Translations under genes and position numbers: made by a program
Notes under the pieces: generated by a model
Databases searched by the model: none
Seen by the model: only the letters and a program-made list of their open reading frames with translations
What the model was told of the DNA's origin: nothing
Part shown: positions 16,766 to 25,417 of the stretch, piece after piece
Layout: every line of letters starts with the position of its first letter
Numbering within the stretch: the stretch's first letter is position 1
Assembly (NCBI GenBank): GCA_009778915.1
Contig: WRFH01000001.1
Span: forward strand, 186,001 to 250,000
Origin: Elusimicrobiota bacterium
GTDB taxonomy: Bacteria > Elusimicrobiota > Elusimicrobia > Elusimicrobiales > Elusimicrobiaceae
Length of the DNA: 64,000 bases
Direction: 5' to 3'

Positions 16766-16830
16766 GGCAAAAAGGCCTATCCGCGCTTAGGCCTTTTGGC
16801 CCTTGTTTTTTTCGTGTCATTTTTTATATT
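16766..16830 (+). promoter_or_regulatory. Conserved dyad and promoter, copy 1
   Basis: A 14-bp imperfect inverted repeat (16766-16779 and 16788-16801, loop TCCGCGCT) ends one base before a -35-like TTGTTT (16803-16808); TATATT (16825-16830) follows after 16 nt. The same layout occurs at 17594 and 38034. The sequence after the right arm reads CCTTGT in all three. Confidence 0.65.
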
Positions 16831-16861
16831 CTTATTATATAGCCCTTAAAGGAGAATTGTT

Positions 16862-17491
16862 ATGAAAAAATTTTTGATACTGACATGCGCGATATTATTT
16901 GCCGGCGCAGCTTTCGCTTTTGAACCCAGTGTGAACGATATAAACAATGCCGTTAAAGCCAAAGAGAATGAGAAACAAGGCTTTGTTGAAAAAGCTAAAA
17001 GTGCTGCCAAGAGTGCCACCTTAGCAACTCTTAAATTCTTTTTCGGCGGAGACGATTCGGCGATTTATCTTAACCCTGATAAGGTAGATATCACGCATCT
17101 GCGTGAACTGTTTGATTATATGACGATGGATAATGAATTTTTGCAGGAGGCATGCCAGCAGGCGGCGGCATTCGACCAAAAGACAAGGGAACAGTGCGTT
17201 AAAGGAGCGGAGCCTTTGAAAGATTATATTTCGCAAATGCACACAAACGCTTATAATCAAAAATTCGATGCCAAGCTCTTTGATGACTACCGCGATTTTT
17301 GGAATAGCTATCAGAGTATGGTGTTTTCCGTATATGACAGCTATTATAGTTCTCTTACGGTAAAGGCGGACTATTTTAAGAAAAAATTGGAAGAAATAAA
17401 ATCGGTAATTCAATTTTCTAATGACAGGTATTCAGAAATAGACAAAATGGTCGGAATAGATAAAAACGCCGACTCTGCCGCCAAAAAATAA
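16862..17491 (+). CDS. Exported protein of unknown function, tandem paralog 1
   Basis: 209 residues. A signal peptide (MKKFLILTCAILFAGAAFAF) is followed by a helical, charged domain. I do not recognise the family. The shared core with the next gene includes LNPDKVDITHLRELFD, TNAYNQKFDAKLFDDY, and the ending YFKKKLEEIK..FSNDRYSEIDKMVGIDK. Two Cys (EACQQ, EQCVKG) are conserved in spacing with the paralog and may form a disulfide. GGAG precedes the start. The unit of dyad-promoter, gene and terminator is repeated immediately downstream. Confidence 0.75.
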   Translation: MKKFLILTCAILFAGAAFAFEPSVNDINNAVKAKENEKQGFVEKAKSAAKSATLATLKFFFGGDDSAIYLNPDKVDITHLRELFDYMTMDNEFLQEACQQAAAFDQKTREQCVKGAEPLKDYISQMHTNAYNQKFDAKLFDDYRDFWNSYQSMVFSVYDSYYSSLTVKADYFKKKLEEIKSVIQFSNDRYSEIDKMVGIDKNADSAAKK

Positions 17492-17504
17492 AGATATATA
17501 AAAT

Positions 17505-17546
17505 AAACCCCCCGGCGCGTAACTTTGCGCCGGGGGGTTTATTTTT
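17505..17546 (+). terminator. Terminator of tandem unit 1
   Basis: A 14-bp perfect stem (17505-17518 with 17527-17540, six C:G pairs plus GGCGC) followed by ATTTTTAT. Nearly identical to the terminator of unit 2. Confidence 0.9.
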
Positions 17547-17593
17547 ATCCGCCGCCGGGTAATTTTCATAATAAATTATGATAAGTAAGAATA

Positions 17594-17657
17594 GGCCAAA
17601 AGACCTATGCGCGCTTAGGCCTTTTGGCCCTTGTTTATCTGCGGCTCTTTTTATATT
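17594..17657 (+). promoter_or_regulatory. Conserved dyad and promoter, copy 2
   Basis: Inverted repeat 17594-17607 / 17616-17629 (GGCCAAAAG with CTTTTGGCC plus inner CCTA/TAGG, one mismatch, loop TGCGCGCT), one C, then TTGTTT at 17631-17636 and TATATTCT from 17652. Same architecture as copies 1 and 3. Confidence 0.65.
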
Positions 17658-17689
17658 CTTATTATATAGCCCGAAAAAGGAGAATTGTT

Positions 17690-18292
17690 ATGAAGAAGTT
17701 TTTGATACTGACATGCACAATTTTATTTGCCGGTGCCGTTTTCGCTTTTGAACCTGATATGCGGCTGGTAACCGACACCGTTAAAGCCAAAGAGAGCGGG
17801 AAACCGGGCTTTTATGAAATTCTTAAATCTATTTTCGGCGGGAAGGAGGAACCTGTCAACAAAAACCTGATAGTTCTTGATCCTGATAAAGTAGATATAA
17901 TACATCTGCGTGAACTTTTTGACGATATGACGAAGGATAATGCGTATTTTCAGTCGCAATGCCAGATTGCAAAAGAACAAAAAATAAAGGATATCTGCAT
18001 TACCGGAACCAAACCTTTACAAGATTTTATTAAGGAAATGGATACAAACGCTTATAATAAGCAATTTGATACCGAGCTCTTTATCAGATACAGCAGGTTT
18101 TCGAATAACTATCAGACTATGACTCTTGCCATATATCAAGACTATTATAATAACCTTACAATAAAAGCGGAATATTTTAAGAAAAATTTGGATAGTATAA
18201 AATTGATGATTAAATATTCTAACGACAGGTTGTCACAAATAGCCGAAATGGTCGGGATGGATAAAACCGCTCTAACGGTCGCTAATAAATAA
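17690..18292 (+). CDS. Exported protein of unknown function, tandem paralog 2
   Basis: 200 residues from the ATG at 17690, placed by GGAG 7 nt upstream and by the signal peptide MKKFLILTCTILFAGAVFAF, nearly identical to that of paralog 1. The mature part is shorter between the signal peptide and the LDPDKVDIIHLRELFDDM core, then follows the same plan (DTNAYNKQFDTELFIRY, AEYFKKNLDSIKLMI, EMVGMDK). The sequence has diverged clearly from paralog 1 in the middle, while promoter, leader and terminator are more alike, which suggests selection on joint regulation. Function unknown. Confidence 0.75.
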   Translation: MKKFLILTCTILFAGAVFAFEPDMRLVTDTVKAKESGKPGFYEILKSIFGGKEEPVNKNLIVLDPDKVDIIHLRELFDDMTKDNAYFQSQCQIAKEQKIKDICITGTKPLQDFIKEMDTNAYNKQFDTELFIRYSRFSNNYQTMTLAIYQDYYNNLTIKAEYFKKNLDSIKLMIKYSNDRLSQIAEMVGMDKTALTVANK

Positions 18293-18305
18293 AAATATAT
18301 AAAAT

Positions 18306-18345
18306 AAACCCCCGGCGCGTAACTTTTGCGCCGGGGGTTTTTGTT
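18306..18345. terminator. Terminator of tandem unit 2
   Basis: A 13-bp stem (18306-18318 with 18328-18340) followed by TTTTTGTTG. It lies between convergent genes and may also serve greA. Confidence 0.9.
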
Positions 18346-18352
18346 GTTTAAG

Positions 18353-18826
18353 TTATTTATATTCAAGTTTTAAAAGTTTATATTTCTTTTTTCCTTTTGG
18401 AAGTACGGCCTCAAACTCCGCGCCTTCTTTTTTGCCGAGCACGGCTCCGGCAAGCGGCGAACTTACGGAAAGCAAACCTTTTTCCGGATTGGATTCCATT
18501 GAACCCACAAGGGTATAAGTAAAATCAATATCCGCGTCCAAATCTTTCATCGTGACTGTGGCGCCGATGCGCGCTTCGCTTTTGTCCACCTGCAAATCGT
18601 CGGTAATCTGGGCGTTTCTTAAATTAAGTTCCAAATCCTGTATTTTAATCAAAGTCTCTTCCTGGCGGCTTTTGGCGGCGGCGTATTCGGCGTTTTCTTT
18701 CAAATCGCCCTGCTGCGCGGCCTCTCCTATTTCCTGCGACAGTTTTGCTTTGATTTCTTTTAAGGCCGCAAGGTCGTCCCTCATTTTCTCATAATTTTTG
18801 CGGCTGATATAAAATTTTTCCGCCAT
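18353..18826 (-). CDS. greA: Transcription elongation factor GreA
   Basis: 157 residues from the ATG at 18826, which has AGAGGAG 7 nt upstream. GreA binds RNA polymerase and stimulates cleavage of backtracked RNA. The N-terminal coiled coil (YEKMRDDLAALKEIKAKL, GDLKENAEYAAAK with the acidic tip D and E) and the C-terminal FKBP-like domain (VDADI..YTLVGS, SPLAGAVLGKKEG, Y.LLKLEY ending) are complete. The 5' leader contains a probable intrinsic terminator, so expression is likely attenuated. Confidence 0.9.
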   Translation of the reverse strand: MAEKFYISRKNYEKMRDDLAALKEIKAKLSQEIGEAAQQGDLKENAEYAAAKSRQEETLIKIQDLELNLRNAQITDDLQVDKSEARIGATVTMKDLDADIDFTYTLVGSMESNPEKGLLSVSSPLAGAVLGKKEGAEFEAVLPKGKKKYKLLKLEYK

Positions 18827-18848
18827 AAACAACTCCTCTGACAGGGAT

Positions 18849-18880
18849 AAAAAAAACACAAGCGTATTTTACAATACGCT
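18849..18880 (-). terminator. Attenuator hairpin in the greA leader
   Basis: On the minus strand an 8-bp perfect stem (AGCGTATT / AATACGCT, 18880-18861) is followed by TGTG and eight T (18856-18849). It lies between the greA promoter and its ribosome-binding site, about 10 nt after the predicted transcription start. Confidence 0.65.
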
Positions 18881-18895
18881 CCCTGTTGTTCCAAA

Positions 18896-18923
18896 AGTAT
18901 AGCAAATTTTAAGACTTAGTCAA
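18896..18923 (-). promoter_or_regulatory. greA promoter
   Basis: Minus strand TTGACT (18923-18918), 16-nt spacer, TATACT (18901-18896). Predicted start near 18889 gives a leader of about 63 nt that contains the attenuator. Confidence 0.7.
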
Positions 18924-18960
18924 CCCGGCAGCCAAATATATATATTAAAAAACACAAGCT

Positions 18961-19060
18961 GTCATTCTGAGGAGCGCAGCGACGTAAGAATCTCAAATGG
19001 AACTTGAACATTGGTTTCGCGCTTGAGATTCTTACGCCTGCTTCGCAGGCTCAGAATGAC
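18961..19060. repeat. Family B palindromic repeat, copy 1
   Basis: Ends are GTCATTCTGAG and CTCAGAATGAC (imperfect: GCTCAGAATGAC), with inner arms GTAAGAATCTCA and TGAGATTCTTAC. The right end overlaps the last 10 bases of radA and provides its stop codon. A second copy is at 25920. Confidence 0.8.
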
Positions 19061-20427
19061 GATACCTTTTGTAACTTTGCGGCTAAATCAACGATATTTT
19101 CGATTTGCAGTAACGCGATATCTTTCTCTTTAATATTTTCTTTGCCGAGCGGCGCGGTAAAAAATCTTTTGAACCCGAGCCGCGCAGCCTCCGCCGCCCG
19201 GCGGTCTGCAAGCGGCACCTTGGCAAGCGGGCCCAGAATACCGACTTCCGCCGCGAAGGCGTCTGTATTAGAAACCGGAATATCTTTTGCGGAACTTATG
19301 ACGGCCGCGCAAAGCGCCAAATCAAGCGCCTGGTCCTTTATTTTAAGGCCGCCGGCGAGACTTATATAAACGTCTTTATTATCCAGATTTATGCCCGCGT
19401 TTTTTTCAAGGCTGGCCAGCAAAACCTGACACTTATTAAAATCCATTCCCGTCGCCACGCGGCGCGGAAAAGGGTAGCGCGTCGGCGTGACAAGCGCCTG
19501 GACTTCGGTTAAAATCGGCCTGCTGCCTTCAAGCGCTATCGAATAAGCGCGTCCGATAAGCGGCCTGCTCCGCGCGCCGGAAGCGAAATACGCGCCGGCG
19601 TCTTCCACGGGCAATAAACCGGCGGAGGTCATTTCAAACAATCCTATTTCGTGCGTGGAGCCGAATCTGTTTTTATGCGGCCGCAGCAGCCGCAGAACAT
19701 TATCTTTTTCCGTATCAAAATAGAGCACGGTGTCCACCATATGTTCAAGCACTTTAGGTCCGGCCAGTTCGCCGTCTTTGGTAACGTGGCCGAGGATAAA
19801 AAGTATGGCGCCTTTAGGTTTGCACAGCCGCAGAAGTTCCGCCGCGCATTCGCGCACCTGCCCTATCGTGCCGGCGGAAGACGAGAAAGCCGGGTGGTAA
19901 ACCGTCTGAATGGAGTCAATTATCAGAACGTCCGGTTTAACGTTATCAAGCGCGGCTATAATATTTTCAATATTTGTCTCAGACTGCAGGAAAATATTTT
20001 TTCCGTCGACTTCCAGTCTGCGCGCGCGGGAGGAAATTTGGTTAAGGCTTTCTTCGCCGGAAATATAAAGAACTTTTTTTGTTTTGGACAGACTGGCCGC
20101 CGCCTGCAGCATAAGCGTTGATTTGCCTATGCCCGGCGCGCCGGCGAGTAAAATCATCTGGCCTTTGACAAGCCCGCCGCCGAGCAGCCTGTCCATCTCC
20201 GGAATGCCGGTGAGCTGGCGTTCTTCTTTCAAAGTTTTTGTGTCGGCGAGATTAATTATTTCAGAAGAGAACTCCGTAAACGCGCGGGATTTGGAGGCTG
20301 TTTTAGTCGGCTCCTGCACAACTTCTTCGACCATTGTATTCCACGCGGAACAATCGGGGCATTGTCCCATCCATTTAGGCGCTTTATATCCGCAGTTCTG
20401 GCAAATAAAAACGGTTTTTAATTTCAT
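19051..20427 (-). CDS. radA: DNA repair protein RadA
   Basis: 458 residues. An N-terminal zinc finger (CQNCGYKAPKWMGQCPDC), a RecA-like ATPase with Walker A GAPGIGKST and Walker B-like VLIIDSIQT, the RadA-specific KNRFG motif (PHKNRFGSTHEIG) and a C-terminal Lon-like domain (DVYISLAGGLKIKDQALDLA). RadA drives branch migration at recombination intermediates. The final residues (SSF) and the stop codon are encoded inside a family B repeat. The 5' end overlaps the RDD gene stop by 4 bases, so the two are co-transcribed. Confidence 0.92.
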   Translation of the reverse strand: MKLKTVFICQNCGYKAPKWMGQCPDCSAWNTMVEEVVQEPTKTASKSRAFTEFSSEIINLADTKTLKEERQLTGIPEMDRLLGGGLVKGQMILLAGAPGIGKSTLMLQAAASLSKTKKVLYISGEESLNQISSRARRLEVDGKNIFLQSETNIENIIAALDNVKPDVLIIDSIQTVYHPAFSSSAGTIGQVRECAAELLRLCKPKGAILFILGHVTKDGELAGPKVLEHMVDTVLYFDTEKDNVLRLLRPHKNRFGSTHEIGLFEMTSAGLLPVEDAGAYFASGARSRPLIGRAYSIALEGSRPILTEVQALVTPTRYPFPRRVATGMDFNKCQVLLASLEKNAGINLDNKDVYISLAGGLKIKDQALDLALCAAVISSAKDIPVSNTDAFAAEVGILGPLAKVPLADRRAAEAARLGFKRFFTAPLGKENIKEKDIALLQIENIVDLAAKLQKVSSF

Positions 20428-21308
20428 TGTTCTACGCTGACCTTAGTGTGCAGGTTGTCTTTTGCGACGGCGGTAATTTTATAGTTGTCGCCGCCCGGAC
20501 ATGCGTCTAACTTCGGGCACATTCCTTTTGCTACGGCGGCGGCTTTATATTTGTCGCCGCTGACGCCTATTAAAAACCCTTGTCGTCTTAAATTGGCCTG
20601 CATGTCGCGCCGGAACTGTACCGCGTCTCCGCTGATTAAACCCAGGCGCACGATGTCCTGCGTATATCTGCCGTATTTCTGTTTATGGATTTCCTGTAAA
20701 AACGCGAGTTTTGCCACCTGAATCCGCGCCCTGTTAACCAGCTCTTTCTGGTAAGCCGGCTGCGCTTTAAAAATATAAAACCCCATCATCGCTACCAGCC
20801 CGCCGGCGATAATCGCGGCCATAAACATTACCACCAGAGACTGCGCTTCGGTTTTTTCTCTTGTGCTTATCACGACGCTGCCGGCCATATAATCCTGCAG
20901 CGCGCGTTTGTCTTTTGTGATATAAGCCAGCGCGAAACCGGTAAAAGACAATACAAGTCCTATAAGGTAACCGAGGGAGCGCATTACTCCCCTGACGATA
21001 TTCAAATCATTTCCGTCCGTCGTTACCACTTTAAGGCCCATCAGCCATTTGCCCAGCGTCAGCCGGTTTCCGGAATTAAAAACCGCCGCGTAAACAAAAA
21101 ATAAAATTTGGCAAACCGCCAAAACGCCCAGCAGCGTGTTGTAAGATAAAAAAACGTCTTTAAGAAAAGTTGTTATAAACCATATTACCGCCGCCGGCAC
21201 GATAAAAAACGGAAGATAATCAATTATAAAAGCAAGCAGCCTGTCGGACACCGGGGCGATTGTATAAGATTTTTCCATAGGTTCTATAACGGGTTCTGTA
21301 TCTTGCAT
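20424..21308 (-). CDS. RDD-family membrane protein with pilin-like C-terminal region
   Basis: 294 residues. The N-terminal half is an RDD domain (RLLAFIIDYLPFFIV, GKWLMGLKVV, LQDYMAGSVVI) with about three membrane helices. A further helix (about 155-178) leads into a C-terminal region, RARIQVAKLAFLQEIHKQKY then GRYTQDIVRLGL, that resembles the N-terminal alpha helix and first loop of type IV pilin-like proteins, ending in a Cys-pair domain (MCPKLDACPG). The function of RDD proteins is mostly unknown, sometimes ion transport. AGAGGTG precedes the start. It is upstream of radA with a 4-base overlap. Confidence 0.65.
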   Translation of the reverse strand: MQDTEPVIEPMEKSYTIAPVSDRLLAFIIDYLPFFIVPAAVIWFITTFLKDVFLSYNTLLGVLAVCQILFFVYAAVFNSGNRLTLGKWLMGLKVVTTDGNDLNIVRGVMRSLGYLIGLVLSFTGFALAYITKDKRALQDYMAGSVVISTREKTEAQSLVVMFMAAIIAGGLVAMMGFYIFKAQPAYQKELVNRARIQVAKLAFLQEIHKQKYGRYTQDIVRLGLISGDAVQFRRDMQANLRRQGFLIGVSGDKYKAAAVAKGMCPKLDACPGGDNYKITAVAKDNLHTKVSVEQ

Positions 21309-21355
21309 AAATTCACCTCTGATTTTATTTCATATAATATTATATATAACAAATT

Positions 21356-22732
21356 ATGAGTATCGACACAATTTCACCGCTTGAAGAACCCGGACAGAGT
21401 ATTAGCAGAAATCCTTTCCGGGGCAGAAGTTTACAGGCGGTTCTTTTCAGGTTTTCCGGGCCGGCGGTAACCGGTATCTTAGTCAGCGCTATGTATAACG
21501 TGGCGGACAGAGCTTTCATCGGCCACAGCGCCGGGCCGGACGGAATAGCGGCCGTCACCGTCACGTTTCCTCTTTCAATTTTTATAATGGCGTGCGGCAT
21601 TCTGGCCGGCGTGGGCGGCAGCGTTCTGTTTTCTATAAGCCTGGGCCGCAAAGATTATAATAAAGCGGAACATGTTTTGGGTAATACGGTGACGATGGTT
21701 TTTATTCTTACCGCCGGCGTGGCTTTCGCGTGGAGAATGTTTTTAACGCCGCTGCTGGTTTTGCTCGGCGCAAGCGGAAACGTGCTGCCGCTGGCAAGAG
21801 ATTATATGAACGTGCTGCTTATCGGCGCGCCTATTCAGGGTATGGCGATGGGCATGAACAATATGCTGCGCGCGACGGGCAAACCGAAGCTTGCCATGCT
21901 GACCATGATAATCGGCGCGGTAATGAACTGCATTCTCGGTCCGCTTTTTATTTTCGGTTTCAAGTGGGGAATGAAAGGCGCCGCGCTGGGCGTGGTATTA
22001 TCCCAGACGGTTTCCATGACGTGGACGCTGGCGAATTTCCTTTCCCCGTCGTCGCGTTACAGGATACGCGTAAAATATTTGATGCCCGTCTTTAAACTAG
22101 TCAAACAAATCGCCGCGATAGGCTCGTCGCAGTTTGTAATGAACTCCGCCATCTGCGCGCTTAATATAATTTTAAATCTAACGCTTGTCCATTACGGCGG
22201 TGATTTGGCTATATCGGCTATGGGCATAGTAACCAGCGTCAACACTCTTGTCATAATGCCCGTCATAGGGATAGCGCAGGGTTTGCAGCCGATTTTGGGT
22301 TATTACTACGGCGCGCGTTATCACAAACGCATGCTCCAGTTTTTGCAAACCGGAATAAACTGGGCCACCGTAATTACCTGTGGGAGTTTTGTTTTGATTA
22401 TGCTGTTCGCGCGCCAGATGGCGCAAGTATTCAGCGGAGACGACGCGCTTATAAAACTGGCGTCTCACGCGCTGAGAACTTTTAATATGTTTGTTCCTCT
22501 CGTCGGTTTTCAGGTTGTCGGGGGAACGTTTTTCCAGGCGACGGCGCAGCCGGCCAAGGCTCTGATTTTAGTTTTATCAAGACAGATTTTGGTTTTACTA
22601 CCTCTTGTAATAATACTGCCGCTTTTTATGGGACTTAACGGCGTTTTTATCGCCGGCCCCGTTGCGGACGCGACAGTATCCGCCGTAACCTTTGTGCTTT
22701 TACGCAGGGAAATCAAAAAATATATTAAATAA
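21356..22732 (+). CDS. MATE-family efflux transporter
   Basis: 458 residues, about 12 membrane helices in two halves, matching the MATE (MepA-like) family: FRFSGPAVTGILVSAMYNVADRAFIG in the first half (shown in part), LRATGKPKLAMLTMI, and the second-half repeat QGLQPILGYYYGARYHKRM. These exporters use sodium or proton gradients to expel cationic compounds. Substrate cannot be told from sequence. TATAAC ends 5 nt before the ATG and no Shine-Dalgarno is visible, so the mRNA may be leaderless. Confidence 0.85.
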   Translation: MSIDTISPLEEPGQSISRNPFRGRSLQAVLFRFSGPAVTGILVSAMYNVADRAFIGHSAGPDGIAAVTVTFPLSIFIMACGILAGVGGSVLFSISLGRKDYNKAEHVLGNTVTMVFILTAGVAFAWRMFLTPLLVLLGASGNVLPLARDYMNVLLIGAPIQGMAMGMNNMLRATGKPKLAMLTMIIGAVMNCILGPLFIFGFKWGMKGAALGVVLSQTVSMTWTLANFLSPSSRYRIRVKYLMPVFKLVKQIAAIGSSQFVMNSAICALNIILNLTLVHYGGDLAISAMGIVTSVNTLVIMPVIGIAQGLQPILGYYYGARYHKRMLQFLQTGINWATVITCGSFVLIMLFARQMAQVFSGDDALIKLASHALRTFNMFVPLVGFQVVGGTFFQATAQPAKALILVLSRQILVLLPLVIILPLFMGLNGVFIAGPVADATVSAVTFVLLRREIKKYIK

Positions 22733-22784
22733 TTTTCTATAATGTATGTATTATCATACTGATACAGCAAAAGGGGGCGCGGTT

Positions 22785-24086
22785 ATGTCTGAAAAAATTA
22801 TTTATATCGTGGACGTTACCAACAGGGACGGCGTGCAGACTTCGCGCCTCGGCCTTGCCAAACTGCAAAAAACTCTTGTCAATATTTATCTGGACGAAAT
22901 GGGCGTCACGCAGTCAGAGTTCGGTTTCCCGACGACTAAACATGAAATAAATTACCTTAACGCCAATCTTGAACTTGCGGCGCGCGGCGCCATTAAAAGG
23001 ACAAAATTGAGCGGCTGGATGCGCGCGCTTGAAAGCGACGTAATTGAATCTTTTAAAAATGTGCCCGGCCTGAAAATCGTAAACCTTTCCGTTTCAACGT
23101 CCGACCAGATGATACGTGGCAAATTCGGCGGCCGGAAAACCAAACATGATATTATTAACGATACCGTCAAAGCCGTTAAAACGGCTTACAAATGCGGGGC
23201 GGAAATTGTCGGCGTAAACGCGGAAGACGCGTCAAGGACAGACCAGGAATTTCTGGTGAAGCTAGGCCTTGCCGTAAAAAAAGCCGGAGCAAAAAGGCTG
23301 CGCTACTGCGACACGCTCGGTTATGACTCTCCCGTCGTGGCCTATGAACGGCTTAAAGATTTGGCCCGCCGCGTCGGGCTGGATTTGGAAATGCATTTTC
23401 ATAATGACCTCGGCATGGCGGTGGCAAATTCCGTGCGCGGCGCGCAAGGAGCGATAGACGGCGGCGTTGACGCTTACATTAATACGGCGGTAAACGGCAT
23501 GGGCGAACGCGCCGGCAACGCGGATTTGGCGTGCTGCGTTCTGGCGATTTTAAAATCAAGCGGTTTTGCCGGCAAATATAAAATTGATTCCAATATTGAT
23601 ATTTCAAAAATCTGGCAGCTTGCAAAATATACGTCTTACGCTTTCGGCGTGCCGATACCGATTAACTACCCGGCCGTAGGCGGAAACGCGTTCGCGCACG
23701 AGTCCGGCATACACGCGGACGGCGCGCTTAAAGATCGCCGCAATTATGAGCTTTATGATTTTGAAGAGCTCGGCCGCGGCGGGCCGGAGATTGTCGAGAC
23801 CGGCCGCATGATAACCACCGGCGAATACGGCGGCATAAAAGGTTTCCGCGACGTATACGAAAAAATGTCCATTGAATTTAAAGACGATACCGAGGCGCAT
23901 AATATTCTTGAACTTGCCCGCTACGCCAACGTGCACACGCAGTTCCCGCTGGTGGAAAGCGAACTTAAATTTATTTACCACCACCCGGACCTCGCCGCCA
24001 AAATAATGACGGTGGTCCCGTTCTTCCAGCCGTCGGAAGATTTAAAAAATCGCATAAAAAAAAACCGCGGTAAAACAATACATTAA
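22785..24086 (+). CDS. Re-citrate synthase-like protein (homocitrate / isopropylmalate synthase family)
   Basis: 433 residues from the ATG at 22785 (GGGGG upstream). The HMGL-like barrel is clear: DVTNRDGVQTSRLG for the metal and substrate site, QSEFGFPTTKHE, GVNAEDASRTD, MHFHNDLGMAVANS with two metal-binding His, and NGMGERAGNADL. The C-terminal communication domain of LeuA is absent. The genes that follow encode an aconitase-like enzyme and isocitrate dehydrogenase, and there is no leucine or lysine pathway gene nearby, so citrate synthesis with Re stereochemistry, as in Clostridium kluyveri, is the best fit. Homocitrate synthase or 2-isopropylmalate synthase remain possible. Confidence 0.7.
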   Translation: MSEKIIYIVDVTNRDGVQTSRLGLAKLQKTLVNIYLDEMGVTQSEFGFPTTKHEINYLNANLELAARGAIKRTKLSGWMRALESDVIESFKNVPGLKIVNLSVSTSDQMIRGKFGGRKTKHDIINDTVKAVKTAYKCGAEIVGVNAEDASRTDQEFLVKLGLAVKKAGAKRLRYCDTLGYDSPVVAYERLKDLARRVGLDLEMHFHNDLGMAVANSVRGAQGAIDGGVDAYINTAVNGMGERAGNADLACCVLAILKSSGFAGKYKIDSNIDISKIWQLAKYTSYAFGVPIPINYPAVGGNAFAHESGIHADGALKDRRNYELYDFEELGRGGPEIVETGRMITTGEYGGIKGFRDVYEKMSIEFKDDTEAHNILELARYANVHTQFPLVESELKFIYHHPDLAAKIMTVVPFFQPSEDLKNRIKKNRGKTIH

Positions 24087-24089
24087 TTT

Positions 24090-24135
24090 TTCTCCCTCGC
24101 CCCTCCTGGGGAGAGGGCCGGGGTGAGGGGGAATA
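24090..24135. repeat. Short family A repeat fragment
   Basis: TCTCCCTCGCCCCTCC.. followed by GGGGAGAGGGCC and GGGGTGAGGGG. It has the hairpin and GGGTGAGGG core of the longer elements at 6184 and 52388 but not their remainder. Confidence 0.5.
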
Positions 24136-24163
24136 ATGTTTTTATCAAATAAAGAGGTTCTAC

Positions 24164-25417
24164 ATGCCACAAACAATCGCAGAAAAAATAATTTCCGCCC
24201 ACTGCGGCCATACAGTTAAGGCCGGGGAATTTGTTATAGCTAACGTGGACGTTACCGCCGTTCAGGACGGTACCGGCCCGCTGACCGTGGCCGAACTTAA
24301 AAAGGCCGGTTTTACAAAAGTGGTAAACCCGAACCGCACGATTTTATTCATAGACCACGCCGCGCCCAGCCCGAGGAGCGAACTGTCTAATTCCCAAATA
24401 GTTTTGCGTAATTTCGCCAAAGAAACCGGCGCGATTTTATCTGAAATCGGCGAAGGCGTCTGCCACCAGCTGCTTGCAGAAAAATATGTAAACCCGGGCG
24501 AAATTTTAATCGGCGCGGATTCACATACGTGCACGGGGGGCGCGTTGGGCGCTTTTGCCACCGGCATGGGTTCTACCGACGTGGCTATCGGCATGGCGCT
24601 TGGCAAAACATGGCTTAAGGTGCCGGAGACTTTTAAAATTGAAGTTAACGGAAAATTTAAAAATGGCGTGGGCGCGAAAGATTTAATTTTGCATTTAATC
24701 GGTATGGTCGGCGCCGACGGCGCAACATATAAAGCTCTTGAATTTCACGGCGGCACTATTAAAAATATGAATATGGCGGACCGTTTTACTTTGGCCAATA
24801 TGGCCGTGGAAGCCGGCGCGAAAGCCGGGCTTTTTGAGACGGACGGTGCCACGCGCAAATATCTTAAAGAACACGGCCGCAAGGACAAATTTAAATTAAT
24901 AAAAGCGGACGACGGCGCTCAATATGAGCGCGTTATAAAAATAGACGCGTCAAAACTGGAGCCGGTTGTTTCGTGCCCGCACACCGTCGACAACGTTAAA
25001 CCGGCGGCGCAGCTTATAAACGTTAAAGTAAACCAGATTTTTATAGGCACCTGCACTAACGGCCGTATTGAAGATTTAAGAATCGCCGCCAAAATTTTAA
25101 AAGGTAAAAAAGTTCATAAAGACACGAGAACTTTTATAACGCCCGTGTCGCGCGATGTCCTGCTGGCGGCTTTAAAGGAAGGGCTTATAGAAATTTTTGT
25201 CGAGGCCGGCGCCAGCGTGCAGACTCCCGGCTGCGGCCCGTGCGTCGGCGTGCACGGCGGCATTTTGGGAGACGGGGAGATTTGTCTTTCAACGCAGAAC
25301 CGCAATTTTCAGGGCCGCATGGGGAACCCTAAAGGGAGCATTTATTTATGTTCACCCGCGACGGCCGCTTACAGCGCGGTAACCGGGTATATCTCTGACC
25401 CGCGGGAGGTTTTATGA
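24164..25417 (+). CDS. Aconitase / isopropylmalate dehydratase family, large subunit
   Basis: 417 residues. The LeuC-type fold shows the three 4Fe-4S cysteines (GTCTNGR and GCGPCVG), GADSHTCTGGALGAFATG, and FIDHAAPSPRSELSNSQ. Such small two-subunit hydro-lyases act as isopropylmalate dehydratase, homoaconitase or aconitase. Placement between a Re-citrate synthase-like gene and isocitrate dehydrogenase indicates aconitase activity (citrate to isocitrate). GAGG precedes the start. It overlaps the small subunit gene by 4 bases. Confidence 0.8.
   Translation: MPQTIAEKIISAHCGHTVKAGEFVIANVDVTAVQDGTGPLTVAELKKAGFTKVVNPNRTILFIDHAAPSPRSELSNSQIVLRNFAKETGAILSEIGEGVCHQLLAEKYVNPGEILIGADSHTCTGGALGAFATGMGSTDVAIGMALGKTWLKVPETFKIEVNGKFKNGVGAKDLILHLIGMVGADGATYKALEFHGGTIKNMNMADRFTLANMAVEAGAKAGLFETDGATRKYLKEHGRKDKFKLIKADDGAQYERVIKIDASKLEPVVSCPHTVDNVKPAAQLINVKVNQIFIGTCTNGRIEDLRIAAKILKGKKVHKDTRTFITPVSRDVLLAALKEGLIEIFVEAGASVQTPGCGPCVGVHGGILGDGEICLSTQNRNFQGRMGNPKGSIYLCSPATAAYSAVTGYISDPREVL

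Noticed and set aside
16766-16801. Riboswitch or preQ1/c-di-GMP-type RNA element
   Set aside because: The hairpin does not match consensus cores I know, and the promoter in copy 3 lies downstream of it, so it is probably not transcribed.
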